This document shows positions 45,817 to 59,199 of a stretch of DNA of 64,000 nucleotides, one piece after another. Both the position numbers and the translations under genes were made by a program. Source of the stretch: Dugong dugon (taxonomy: Eukaryota > Chordata > Mammalia > Sirenia > Dugongidae); the NCBI GenBank assembly GCA_030035585.1, contig CM057469.1:14378501-14442500 (forward strand), read 5' to 3'. Position 1 is the stretch's first letter; each line of letters begins with the position of its first letter. The notes beneath the pieces were generated by a model that saw only the letters and a list, made by a program, of their open reading frames with translations, did not search any database and had not been told where the DNA came from.

Positions 45817-48035
45817 GTAAATAAAAGTAACTTCAAAAATAGATTGAAATACCAGAGGGGCTGATTTTAAATAGGCAATTAAATCTATAAGGAATAGGAA
45901 TTAGAAACGAGAAAAGTTTATAGAGTGTCTGGGAAAGTAGTATAATAGTAGATTGTAGGTGATAAGAAATTATGTTTAATTAGAGATATTGGATCAGCCA
46001 TTATGCCATTATTATCTTCATGATGAGAAGACATAATGGTTTTCAAGTGTGACAGATGAAATTAATGTGCTACTATTTAACAGTGCTACTTCTTACAGAG
46101 AATACAGTTTATAGGAATCACACACAAATACTGTAGTCCATTTTATATAAAATGAAAATATATTAAGAGCATGTTAGGATGGCCCTGCCAGTAATTTGAT
46201 ATTTAAACTGCATAATTAAACTATTTGGTATGTAAGTTCTATTATAAAAATTGATTTTTTCCATAATTTTAATGGTTAAAGAATTTTCTGCTTTCATGGT
46301 TGCCTTATAATGAGCTGCATTTGTGTTTCTAGTTTTACAGTTGACAGTGTCCAATATAGTAAAAATAGCATTTCATGCCTATAATTTTCTACTGAATGAT
46401 TTGTTGTAATGAAGAACATGGGAAAAATTTAAAATAATTCAAATGAAGAATTTTTAAAGATAATTTTAATTCCGTTTAATAATTTGGTTATTTTATGTCT
46501 CCTGCCCTAACGTCAGTCTCCTTCCTGAACTCCAGACTCACATATCCAATTTCCTATTCAACAGATCCACTTATATGTCTTAAGAGATATCTCAAAACTA
46601 ACATGTCCAAAAATGTACTCATTTGCCATTTCTACTCCCAATTTCTGCTCTTCTGTCTTCTCGGTCTCAGTTAATGGCAGCTCCATTTTTCCAATTGCTT
46701 AGGCTTAAAATCATGAAATAATCTTTGAATCTACTCTTGCTCTCACACTCCTCATCCTGTCTAAAATCTCTCATCCTTTCCTGGATTATTACCGTAGCCT
46801 CCTAACTGGTCTCTATGCCAAGAAGTGGAGTCAGAAAGTTATCTAGGTAAACTCAGAACGTGTGGGCCAATGCCAACAGATAGGTTTATTCACAACAGCA
46901 TACTGAAAATCTAGCACAATTTTGATGAGTTATTAATTTGCAAGGTCTTGGGTCACTGAAACCATTTCAGGTCATGTCAGGTAGTGGGTGGGAATTTGGC
47001 AGACTAAGTGTAGTAAGCAATAAAAGTGTAGCAAGCAATAAAAGTTATTGTAGATAGGCCTGGAGGGTAGCAGCTGGTGGCTTACAATATCTCAAAGTGT
47101 TCTAGTGGGCTATCCTGACATTTTTGACATGAATAGATAGTTTAAAAAGGAAATCCCACACAGTTTTTAGACAGTCTAAATTAGGATAGTTCAATGTAAA
47201 AAACAAAAATGAACAAGATCTTCAGCCTCTTGAAATACTGTAACCAGGGGTCCTTCTTGACATTAATTATAATAGACAGGATAAGCTGACAATCAGCTGG
47301 TAATCTCTAGTGAACTCTGTGAGTTCCTGAATGATTTTGATCATCCTGTAGAAATTCTGACAACTTATCCAGTATAATGTAGGTGCCTACATGAATCGGA
47401 TTTGACTCAACAGCAATGGTTTTCGTTTTTTAGATGGACAGGATTTAGCCCAGAAACTTCACCTTTTTGTACTAAAACATGTATTTCTTGGGGTTGACCT
47501 AGAGGCTTTGGTCATGTTACAGGATGGTACAGGACAGAGCAGATGCGGTCAAATGAATAGATTGTAATGTCATATGGTATATAACAACCATTCTGTCCAA
47601 GATGATGTGCAGGTTTTGATTAAATAATAATTAGAAGAGGTCAATGGTATACATAAGATGAACAGTATCACTTTTTGGTTGATATTTTTCACTTTAGAAT
47701 GACATCTACTTTATAATAGAGGCAGATAATTACTTACCGACATTCAGACTCATATGAAACCTTGTGGATATTCCTAAGTCAATTGCAAGATCCAACTTTT
47801 TGTCTGTCAGGTCCAAACTTTGACCATAAAAACTTGACAGAGCTAGAAATTCCTTGACTAAAATTTTGCCTTATACATTATCAGTCCTGAGTTTCATCTT
47901 TAGTAATCTCAGAATGTCAGAATTAAGCAGAGTTTGTTCTTCAGCATAGAACCTTGATGGTTCTATGGTTCTTTACCTGTCTTTGGCTGAATAATCTATG
48001 TCATGAGGTTGTCCTCATTCCCAAAGTTGTTACTT
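45817..48035 (+). other. DNAH14: I-J intron, left part
   Basis: An ancient LINE-like patch at about 46505-46800 (agactcacatatccaatttc; gcctcctaactggtctct). A 3' AfroSINE fragment at 47392-47434 (catgaatcggatttgactca). The rest, including 46850-47390 and 47435-48035, I could not assign. Confidence 0.5.
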
Positions 48036-51000
48036 AAGGCCATAAGATTCACCACCTGTCTTTCAGTTTGTTGTACTTTGGTGACTTTTGCGTTGCTACG
48101 ATGCTGGAAGCTATGCCACTAGTATCTCAAATTATTGGTAGGGTCACCCCTGGTGGACAGGTTTCAGCAGAGCTTCTGGACTAAGACAGAGTAGGAGAAA
48201 GGCCTGGCTATCTGCTTCCAGAATGACATCAAGGACATCATACATGAAAAAAGCAAGATGTCATTAAAAAGACAGGAAAGAAAGAAAAGACCAAAATAGA
48301 TGTCAGAAGAGACTCTGAAACTTGCTCTTGAACATCCAGTAGCTAAAGCAAAAGGAAGAAATGATGACGTAAAAGAGCTGAACAGAAGATTTCAAAGGGA
48401 GGCTTAAGAAGACAAAGTAAAGTGTTATAATGGCATGTGCAAAGAGCTGGAGATAGAAAACCAAAAGGGAAGAACATGCTCAGCATTCCTCAAGCTGAAA
48501 GAACTGAAGAAAAAATTCAAGCCTCGAGCTGCAATAATGAAGGATTCTATGGGGAAAATATTAAACGATGTAGGAAGCATCAAAAGAAGATGGAAGGAAT
48601 ACACAGAGTAATTATGCCAAAAAGAGTTGTTCATGTTCAGCCATTTCAAGAGTTAGCATATGATCAGGAACCAATGGTACTGAAGGAAGAAGTCCAAGCT
48701 GCACTGAACCATAGGCGAAAAACAAGGCTCCAGGAATTGACAGAATATCAGCTGAGATGTTTCAACAAACAGATGTAGCATTGGAAGTGCTCACTCATCT
48801 ATGCCAAGAAATTTGGAAGACAGCTACCTGGCCAACGGACTGGAAGAGATCCATATTTATGCCTATTCCAAAGAAAGGGGATCTAACCGAATGTGGAAAT
48901 TATCGACAATATAATTAATATCACACACAAGTAAAATTTTGCTAAAGATCATTCAAAAGCAGCTGCAGCAGTAGGTTGACAGGGAACTGCCAGAAATTCA
49001 GGCTGGATTCAGAAAAGGACATGGAACCAGGTGTATCATTGCTGATGTCAGATGGATCATGCTGAAAGCAGAGAATACCAGAAAGATGATTACCTGTGTT
49101 TTATTGACTATGCAAAGGCATTCCACTGTGTGGATCTTAACAAATTATGGATAACATTATAAAGAATGAGAATTCCAGAACACTTAATTGTGCTCATGAG
49201 GAACCTGTACACAGATCAAGAGGCAGCTGTATGGACAGAACAAGGGGATACTGCATGGTTTAAAGTCAGGAAAAGTGTGTGTCAGGGTTGCATCCTTTCA
49301 CCATACCTATTCAAGCTGTATGCTGAGCAAATAATCTGAGAAGCTGGACTATATGAAGAAGAAAAGGGCACCAGGATTGGAGAAAGACTCATTAACAACC
49401 TGCAATATGCAGATTACACAACCTTGCTTGCTGAAAGTGAAGAGGACTTGAAGCAATTACTGGTGAAGATCAAAGACTACAGCCTTCAGTATGGATTACA
49501 CCTCAACATAAAACAAAAATCCTCACAACTGGACCAATAAGCAACAATATGATAAATGGAGAAAAGATTGAAGTTGTCAAGGATTTCATTTTACTTGGAT
49601 CCACAATCAACACCCATGGAAGCAGCAGTCAGTAAATCAAAAGATGCATTGCACTGGGCAAATCTGCTGCAAAAGACCTCTTTAAAGTGTTGAAAAACAA
49701 AGATGTCACCTTGAAGACTAAGGTGTGCCTGACCCAAGCCACGGTATTTTCAAGCGCATCATATGCATGTGAAGGCTGGACAATGAATAAGAAGACCAAA
49801 GAAGAGTTGATGCCTTTGAACTGTGGTGTTGGCGAAGAATATTGAATATACCATGGACTGCCCAAAGGACGAACAAATCTGTCTTGGAAGAAGTACAACC
49901 AGAATGCTCCATAGAAGGATGGCAAGACTATGTCTTACATACTTTGGACATGTTGTCAGGAGGAATCAGTCCCTGGAGAAGGACATCATGCTTGGTAAAG
50001 CACAGGGTCAGCAAAAAAGAGGAAAACCATCAACAAGGTGGATTGACACAGTGGCTGCAACAATGGGCTCAAGCATAACAACGATTGTGAGCATGATGCA
50101 GGACCGGGCAGCATTTCGTTCTGTGGTGCATAGGGTCGCTATGAGTCAGAACTGTTGTCAGATGGATCTTGGCTGAAAGCAGAGAATATCAGAAAGATAT
50201 TTACTTGTGTTCTGTTGACTATGCAAAGGCATTTGACTGTGTGGATCATAACAAATTATGGATAACATCATGAAAAATGGGAATTCCAGAACACTTAATG
50301 GTACTCATGCAAAACCTGTACATGGATTTAAGAGGCAGTCATTCAAACAGAACAAGGAGGTACTTCATGGTTTATAATTGGGATAGATGTGTGGCAGGGT
50401 CATATTTTTTCTCCTTACTTTTTCTTTTCTGTTTTTTTTTAACTTGTATTTTAGATGAAGGTTTACAGAACAAGTAGTTTATCATTAAACAGTTAGTACA
50501 GGTATTGTTTTATGACATTGGTTAACAATCCCATGACATGTCAACCCTCTCCCTTCTTGGCCTTGGGTTCTCTATTACCAGCTTTCCTGTCCCCTCCTGC
50601 CTTCTAGTCCTTGTCCCTGGTCTGTTGTGCCCCATTAGTCTCATTTTGTTTTAAGGGACTGTCTAGTCTTGGTTGAACAGTGAACCTTGGGAGTGACTTC
50701 ATTACTGAGCTAAAAGGGTGTCTGGGGGCCATGCTCTCAGGGTTTCTAGTCGCTGTCAGACCGGTAAGTCTGTTTTTTTTTTGGGAGTTAGAATTTTGTT
50801 CTACATTTTTCTCCACCTCTGTCTGGGACTCTCTGTTGTGATCCCTGTCAAAGTAGTCAGTGGTGGTAGCCAGGCATCATCTAGCTGTACTGGACTCAGT
50901 CTGGTGGAGGCCTTGGTAGCTGTAGTCCATTAGTCCTTCGGACTGATCTTTTCCTTGTATCCTGTTCTCTTCATTCTCCCTTGCTCCTGAAGGAGTGAGA

Positions 51001-51399
51001 CCAGTGGAGTATCTTAGATGGCTGCTCACAGGCTTTAAAGAGCCCATACACTACTCACCAAGGTAGAATGTAGAACATTTTCTTTATAACTATGTTATGC
51101 CAATTGAGCTAGATGTTCCCCAAGATCATGGTACGCACAGCCTTCTGCCCAGCAGTTTGGTCCCTCCGGGAGTTTGGATGTGTCTATGGAGTTTCCATGA
51201 CCTTGTACAAGTTGTGCTGGCTTCCCCAGTATTGTGTACTGTCTTGCCCTTCACCAAAGTTCACTTATCTATTGTCTATTTAGTATTCCCTACCCCCACA
51301 CTCCAATCCCCTGTAACCATCAAAGATTGTTTCTTTTTGTGTGTAAACTTTTTCATGAGTTTTTACAGTAGTGGTCTCATATAATATTTGTCCTTTTGT

Positions 51400-54300
51400 G
51401 ATTGACTTATATCACTCAGCATAATGTCCTCCAGTTTCATCCATGTTAAGATGATTCACAGATTCATCGTTGTTCTTTATCATTGAGTGATACTGCATTG
51501 CGTGTATGTACCATAGTTCGTTTATCCATTCATCTGTTGATGGGCATCTAGGTTGTTTCCATCTTTTTGCTATTGTGAACAATGCTGCAATGAACATGGG
51601 TGTGCATATGTCTATTCGTGAGACAGCTCTTATTTCTCTAGGTTATATTCCTAGGAGTGGAATTGCTGGATCTTATGGTATTTTTATTTCTAGCTATCTA
51701 AGGAAGCACCATATCACCTTCCAAAATGGATGTATTATTTTGCATTCCCACCAGCAGTACATAAGAGTTTGGATCTCCCCACAGCCTCTCCAACATTTGT
51801 TATTTCCAGTGTTTTTGATTCGTGCCAGTAATGCCGGGGTGAGATGGTATCTCATTGTGGTTTTGATTTGCATTTCTCTAATGGCTAGTGATCACAAGCG
51901 TTTCCTCTTGTGTCTGTTGGCTGCTTGAATGTCTTTTTTGGTGAAGTGTCTGTTCATTTCCTTTGCCTATTTTTTAATTGGATTATTTGTCTTTTTATTG
52001 TAGAGGTGTTGAAGTTTCTTATAGATTTTAGAGATTAGAGTTTCGTCGGATTTGTAATAGCCAAAATTTTTTCCCAGTCTGTAGGTTCTCTTTTTACTCT
52101 TTTGGTGAAGTCTTTTGATGAGCGTAAGTGTTACGTTTTTAGAAGATCCCAGTCATCCAGCTTATCTTCTGGAATTTGTGTGTTGCTGGTTATGGTTTGT
52201 ATTCTCTTATTGTCATGTATTAGGGCCCCTAGCATTGCTCCTATTTTTTCTTCTATGAACTTCATAGTTTTTGGCTTTATATTTAGGTTTTTGATCCATT
52301 TTGAATTAGTTTTTGTGTATGATGTGAGGTATGGGTCCTGTTTCATTTTTTTGCGGATGGACATCCAGTTCTGCCAGCACCATTTGTTAAAAAGACTGTT
52401 CCCCATTTGATGGACTTTGGGCCCTTGTCAGAGATCAGGTGACTGCAGGTGGATGGATTTACATCTGGGTTCTCAATTCTGGTCCATTGGTCAACGTATC
52501 TGTTGTTGTACCAGCACCAGGCTGTTTTGACTACCGTAGCTGTATAGTAGGTTCTGAGGTCAGGTAGTGTGAGTCCTCCTACTTTATTCTTTTTCTTCAA
52601 TAGTGCTTTACTTATCCGGGGCTTCTTCCCTTTCCATATAAAGTTAATGATTACTTTTTCCATCTCTTTAAAGAATGTTGTTGGTATTTGCATCGGAATT
52701 GCATTGTATTTCTAAATTGCTTTGGGTAGAATTGTCATTTTCACAGTGTTGAGTCTACCTATGCATGAGCATGTTATATTTTTCCATTTATGTAGATCCC
52801 TTTGGGTTTCTTGCAGTAGTGTTTTGTAATTTTCTTTGTATAGGTCTTTTACATCCCTGGTTAGATTTATTCCTAAGTATTGCATTTTTTTAGGGACTAT
52901 TATAAATGGTATTATTTTCCTGATTTCTTTTTCATCATTCTCTTTATAGGTATATAGGAATCCAGTGGATTTTTGTATGTTTATCTTCTATCCTACTACT
53001 CTGCTGAACCTTTCTATTAGCTCCAGTAGTTCTCCTGGGGAGTTCTTGGAGTTTTCTATGTATAGTATCATATTATCCACAAATAGGGACAGTTTAACTT
53101 CTTCATTACCAATTGGGATGCCCTTTATTTCTTTTTCTTGCTTTATTGCTCTAGCTGGGACTTCTAGCACAGTGTTAAATAGGAGTGGTGATAAAGGGCA
53201 TCCTTGTCTTGTTCCTGTTCTCAAGGGGAATGTTTTCCGCTTCTCTCCATGAAAAATGATGTTGGCCACTGGTTTTGCATAGACGTCCTTTATTATGTTG
53301 AGAAATTTCCCTTCTATATCTATTTTATTGGAAGTTTTTATCAGGAATGGGTGTCGGACTTTGTTGAATGCCTTTTCTGTATCAATTGAGATGATCATGT
53401 GATTCTTTTCTTTCCTTTTATTTATGTGGTGCATTACATTGGTTGATTTTCTAATGTTGAACCATCCTTACATACCTGGTATGAATCCTACTTAGTTGTG
53501 GTGCATTATTTTTTTCAATATGATGCTGAATTCTATTGGCTAGAATTTTGTTGAGAATTTTTACATCTATATTCATGAAAGATATTTGTCTGTAATTTTC
53601 TTTTCTTTTTTTTTTTTGGTGGAATCTTTGCTTGGTTTTGGTATCAGGGTTATGCTGGCTTCATAGAATGAATTTGGAAGTGTCCCTTCCTTTTCTATAT
53701 TCTGAAATAGTTTGAGTAGCATTGATACAAGCTCGTCTCTGAATGTTTTATAGAATTCTCCAGTGAAGCCAGCTGGGCCAGGGCTTTTTTTTTGTTGTTG
53801 GGAGTTTTTTTTATTACCTTTTCAGTCTCTTCTCTTGTTATAGGTCTGTTCAGATTTTCAGCATCACTTTGTGTTAGTTTGGGTAGGTAGTGTGTTTCTA
53901 GAAATTTATTCATTTCCTCTAGGTTTTCAAATTTGTTGGAGTATAGTTTTTCATAATACTCTGTTATGATCCTTTTTATTTCCTTTGGGTCTGTTGTAAT
54001 GTCCCCCATTTCATTTCTTGTTTGGGTTATTTGCATCCTGTCCTATTTTTCTTTTGTCAGTTTGGCCAGTGGTTTGTCGATTTTGTTGATTGTTTCCAAG
54101 AACCAACTTTTGGTTTTGTTGATTCTTTCTATTGTTTTTCTATTCTCTATTTCATTTGTTTCTGCTATAATCTTTATTATTTCCTTTCTTCTGGTGGCTG
54201 TGGGTTTCTTTTGCTGTTCTCTTTCTATTTGTTCGAGTTGTGTAGTTAAGGTTTTGATTTTGTGCCTTTCTTCTTTTTTGGTGTGTGCATCGATTTTATA

Positions 54301-55000
54301 AATTGTCCTCTGAGGACTGTCTTTGCTGTGTCCCAAAGGTTTTGGTATAATGTGTTTTCATTCTTGTTTAATTCTAGGAATTTTTTTATTCCATCTCTGA
54401 TATCTTCTATTACCCAATGGTTTGTAAGCAGGGTGTTACTAAGTTTCCATGTAATTTATTTTCTTTCCTTGGTCTTCCTGTTGTTAATTTCTACTTTGAT
54501 GGCACTGTGGTCAGAGAAGGTACTTTGTATTATCTCAGTATTCTGGATTTTGTTGGTTTCTCTGTGGCCTAAGATGTGGTCTATTCTGGAGAACATTCCA
54601 TGTGCATTGGAAAAGAATGTGTACTTTGCAGCTGTTGGATGGAGTGTTCTGTATATGTCTGTGAGGTCAAGTTGGCTGATTGTGCCCTTTAGGTCTTCTG
54701 TATCTTTGCTGAGTTTCTTCTTAGTTGTTCTGTCCTTTACTGAGAGTGGTGTGTTGAAGTCTCCTACTGTTATTGTGGAACTGTCAATTTCTCTTTTCAG
54801 TGCTATTAGAGTTTGTTTTATTTTTTTAGAGCCCTGCCATTGGGTGAGTAGATGTTTACTATGGTTATATCTTCATGATGGATCGCCCCTTTAATCACTA
54901 GTGTCCTTCTTTGTCTTTTATGGTAGGTTTTGTTTTAAAGTCTATTTTATCTGAGATCAGTATTGCCACTCCTTCTCTTTTTTGGTACTGTTTGCTTGAT
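51400..55000 (-). pseudogene. L1 ORF2, broken, with altered catalytic site
   Basis: Fragments: C-terminus 51412-51597 ([20 protein letters not shown]), 52131-52693, RT 52988-53434 ([15 protein letters not shown]), 53695-54036 and 54043-54336. The catalytic FADD is FVDN here (53072-53083), so both an alanine and the second aspartate are changed. Together with frameshifts this copy is certainly inactive. Confidence 0.92.
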
Positions 55001-56949
55001 ATATTTTTTTCCATCCTTTGATTTTTAATAAATTTATGTCTTTGTTTCTAAGGTGTGTCCCTTGTAGACAGCATATTGATGGATCCTGTTTTTTTATCCA
55101 TCTGTCACTCTCTGTTTCTTTATGGGTGCATTTAGGCCATTTACATTCAGTGTAATTATTGATAGGTGTGAGTTTATTGCTGTCATTTTGTAGTGCTTTT
55201 TTTTTGTGGTGCTGACATTTCCTTTGTTTCTCTTACTCTCCTGTGCTGAATTCCCTTTGTTTGTGGATTTTTTTTTTTCATTTCTTTTGTTTTTGTAGGT
55301 TTTGTTTTTACTGAGACTTTATGATTTTCTTCTTTCTTTTGATAAGTAGGTTTGCTAAATTTCTTTATTGTTACCTTGAAATTTACGCTTATTTTCCTAG
55401 GTTTGAATCAGTCTGTGTACTTGGTATCGCCTTGCCTTCCACTCCATTAGAAGGTTCTATACCTACACTGTTTATTCCCTCTTTTATTGTTTTGATGTTA
55501 TTGTCATTTACCGATTAACTTCTCTGGTTCCCTGTTGTAATTCTTTTGGTTTTGCATAGTCCTTAAGAGTTCATTTCCTAGGTTGGTGTCTGGTGGTACA
55601 ATCCTGCGTCCTAGATTCAGCCTGTGGTCTGATGTTGTTTGTTCTCAGACTGAAGGTCTCCCTTTAATAAGTCTGGTAAGTTTGGTTTGATTTTTACATA
55701 GTCCATTAATTTCTGTTTATCTAGAAATGTTCTAATTTAACCATCATATTTGAATGAGAGTTTTGCAGGATATATTATTCTTGGCTGGCAATTATTTTCT
55801 TTCAGGGGTTTGTATATGGCACCCCATTGCCTTCTTGCCTGCATGGTTTCTGCTGAATAATCCAAGCTTAGTCTTATTGTTTCTCCTCTGTATGTGACTT
55901 TTTGTTTTTCTCGAGCTGCTCTCAGGATTCTTTGTTTGTCTTTGGTTTAGGGAGTGTAGTTATGATATGCCTTGGTGATTTTCTTTTGGGGTCTGTCCAA
56001 TATGGGGTTCATTTAGCTTCTTGGATGGTCAGCTTTTCATCTTTCATGATATTGGGAAAGTTTTCTGTCAGCAATTCTTCAATGATCTTCTCTGTTTTCT
56101 GTTTTCTCCCCCTGTTCTGGAACTCCAATCACTCGAAAATTTTTTCTTTTGATTGTATTCCACATAATCTCAGGGTTTCTTCATTTTTCTTTGCTGTTTT
56201 TTCTGAGTTTTCCTCGAACAGATTTGTATCCAAGTGTTTTTGTCCAATTTTGCTGATCCTGTCTTCCATCGTTTCAAACCTGCTCCTCAGCCTTTCTATG
56301 ACACTGTCTATTTCTGAAATCTTGTTGTTTATCTGTTGGATTTCTAATTGTTGTTTTCGTATGATTTATTTTTTAATTTTGTTTCCTGTATTGTTTTCCT
56401 GAATTCTTCCATTTTTTTGTCTGTATTTTCCATGAATTTGTCTGCCTTTTCTGTGAATTTGTTAATTTTTTCCTTATTTTTGTCTGCTTTTTGCTTCAAC
56501 TCTTGGATAGCTCTGAATATTTGAGATTTGAATTCCCTATCAGATAGTTCTAGAGCCTTTTCTTCTACTGGAAAGTCATCTGTTGTTTTATTTTGGACAG
56601 CTACTGGAACAATCTTGTCCTGTTTTTTTTTTAATATGTTTTGATATTGTCTGCTGTCTTCGGGACATTCAGTAGTTATTTTCCTCATTTATTGATTGTA
56701 GATTTGTTTGTTTCATCCTGCTTTTTTGTTTTATTTGGTTATTGTCTGAGCAGGCTGGCTGTGCATTCTTTGTTGTTTTCTCATCTGTGGGTATGATACT
56801 TTTCACCTACTTGTCCAATGGGCAGGGTCAGTCACTCAGCTGTGGTGCAGCAGAGCAGGTCCAGTTTCAGGAGAGTTGTTGGTATGGGTTGTTTGTGGGA
56901 TGTACTAGGGCTGACAGGGCAGGCCAGGAATCAGTACAGGACAGGTTCT

Positions 56950-57850
56950 GGTAGGCTGTGCCTGTGCTGCTCGGGGGTGTGATGTTCAGTGCACAGTGCA
57001 GGTAGGCAGGAAGGAGGGGGGAGATTGTGATGTGTGGAGCTAAGATAGGTATGGGAAAGAGGAGAGAGAGGACAGAGAAATAGGATCCAAAAACAAATGA
57101 GTCAGCAAAAAAGAGTGCTAAGGGAGCTTGCTATTGGAGTGGAGAGATGAGAGACTGAGAAATGGAGAAAAACAAACAGAAAAAGGGTAAAAGAAAAATA
57201 AATAAAAATTAGAATTAAAAAACAAAGAAAGAAAAGCAAAGCCCCCAGGGGTCCCACTGGTGCAGCAGCGAAGACTGGGGAAGTGACTCCCAGGCCACAA
57301 AGTACAGCCTGGCTAGAGGGGGTAGAGGTGTGACGCAGCACTAGGTATTCAGGAGAGAGGAAGAGAAGGTAAGTATAGAGAGACAGGAAACTGAGAAATG
57401 AAGAAAGACAAAAAGAGAGAAAAGAAAACAAACAAAAATAAACACACAAAAAACAACACAAAAGAAAAAAGAAATGTCCCCCAGGGATCCCACTTCATGG
57501 CTGGGCAGATTGAGGAAGTAGATCCCAAGCCACACAGTACAGCCCAGCTAGCAGGGGCTCCCAAGCTAAGAAAAGAAAAAGAAAACAAAGAAATAAACAA
57601 ACAATAAATGCCCTGGGGATCCCACCAGCCTGGTGGGGCAGGCTGGGAAACAGTTCCCCAGTTGAGTGGTGTTTCACAGCCTTTCAGGAAGAAGCAAAAA
57701 TGGTGCATGGCACCAGATATTTGAGAGAAAGGAGGGGGAAGTGGTGAGAGGTATGGAAGAAACCAAAAGAAGCAGAAAAAACAACACCAGCAACAAACAA
57801 ATGGCACTCAAGGAGCCAGCCAGTGTGGTTAGGTGGAATCCAAGCGGCAA
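56950..57850 (-). repeat. Tandem-like units in the 5' UTR of the second L1
   Basis: Related motifs recur: 'cccccaggggtcccac' near 57242, 'cccccagggatcccac' near 57478 and 'ccctggggatcccacc' near 57609, each followed by related G-rich text and A-rich runs. Spacing about 130-235 bases. The unit sequence differs from that in the L1 at 34159. Confidence 0.6.
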
Positions 57851-59199
57851 AGGGCTGAAGCCAGTGCCTCCCGGCCAATAGACTGTGGCCACAGGAAGCA
57901 GAGGAGACTGAGTGGAAGTGAAGAAGGGTGGAAGGTGGGAGAGCGTGTACCACTGATTACCAGTTGTTCTGTCTCCTGCTGGGAGCTCCGTGAAGCTGCT
58001 TTCCTGTACTCCCTGTTCACTGATCTCCAACAGGAGTCCAAGATGGCGAATTCATGCTGTGTTAGCTGATAGGGGACCTCTGCACATATCTCTCCCCGCT
58101 CTCTGTTCTCTATCAGTTTCTTATTCCATTCAGTGCTTGGCTGAGTTCTTTATCTTTTCATTTGATGCTTAGGGTTTCAGGATTGACATTTGTCTCTGTG
58201 TGACTTAGTTCTTCAGGTCTTTGCTATGGAGGGATGGCATGGTGCTTCTGTCTATAGTGCCATGTTGGCCAGAAGTCACCCCTTACTTTTTCAGTGTATG
58301 TGCTGAACAAAATAATATGAGAAGATAGGCTACATGAAGAAGAATGTGGTGACAGGATTGGAGGAAAACTCATTAACAACCTGAGATATGCAAATGACAT
58401 AACTTTGCTTGCCAGAAGTGAAGATGACTTGAAGCACTTACTGATGAAAGTAAAAGACTACAGTCTTCAGTATGGATTACACCTGAAAATAAAACAAAAA
58501 TCCTTACAACTGGACCAATAAACAATATCATTATAAAGCAAAGAAATTGAAGTTGTCAAGGATTTTATTCTTTTAGGATCAACAATCAATGCCCATGAAA
58601 GCATCAGTCAAGAACTCAAATGATGTATTGCATTGGGCACATCTGCTGCAAAAGACCTCTGTAAAGTCTTAAAAAGCAAAGATGTCACTTTGATAACTAA
58701 GGTGCACCTGACCCAAGCCATGATATTTTTAATCGCCTCATACACATGCAAATGATGCACCATGAAAAAGGAAAATGGAAGAAAAATTAACACATTCAAA
58801 TTGTGGTGTTAGCAAAGAATATTAAAAGTATCATGGAATGCCAGAAGAACAAATATCTGTCTGAGAGGAAGTACTGGCAGAACGCTTTTTAGAAAAGGAA
58901 TGATGGATGGTGAGACTTCATCTCGCTTTTTTGGACATGTCATCAAGAGGGGCCAATTGCTGGAGAAAGACATCATGCTTGGTAAAGTAGAACGTCAGCA
59001 AAAAAGCGGGAGACCTTCAATGGGATGGATTGATGCAGTAGCTGCAACAGTAGGTTCAAACATAGCAACAGTGGATTCAAACATGTGAGGATGGCACAGT
59101 ACCGGACAAGGTTTTGTTCTGTTATACATGAGGTCGTCAAGAGTCGGAGCCAACTCAGTGGCACCTAACAACAACAAAAACAACAACAAGGCCATAAGA

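Larger units (their letters stand above)
50425..58280 (-). mobile_element. Full-length L1, antisense, inserted in the RTE
   Basis: 7856 bases flanked by perfect 12-base direct repeats ccttactttttc (50413-50424 and 58281-58292). From right: L1 5' start (reverse: gtgacttctggccaacatgg) at 58280, 5' UTR to about 56700, ORF1 remains 55900-56690, ORF2 51400-55000, 3' UTR 50430-51340. Frames are broken throughout. It interrupts RTE RT code, so it is younger than that RTE. Confidence 0.95.
48048..59187 (+). mobile_element. Composite RTE1-type LINE, split by an antisense L1
   Basis: Perfect 12-base direct repeats aaggccataaga flank it (48036-48047 and 59188-59199). Removing the L1 and its duplicated target leaves about 3.3 kb. 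Structure: RTE 5' end (48048 to about 48225); a jump past the endonuclease code to tgacatcaaggacatcat; RT and C-terminal region down to ctatgagtcagaact (about 50152). It then returns to RT code (tgtcagatggatcttggctg) at 50155-50412, resumes at 58293, and ends cacctaacaacaac. Two RT-to-tail regions lie head to tail inside one pair of duplications. RT catalytic sites are degraded (YADY at about 49408; YAND at about 58388). Confidence 0.88.

Noticed and set aside
54262-54894. 210-codon plus-strand open frame
   Set aside because: Shadow frame on the opposite strand of L1 ORF2 endonuclease code; the same shadow exists in part at 38300-38692.
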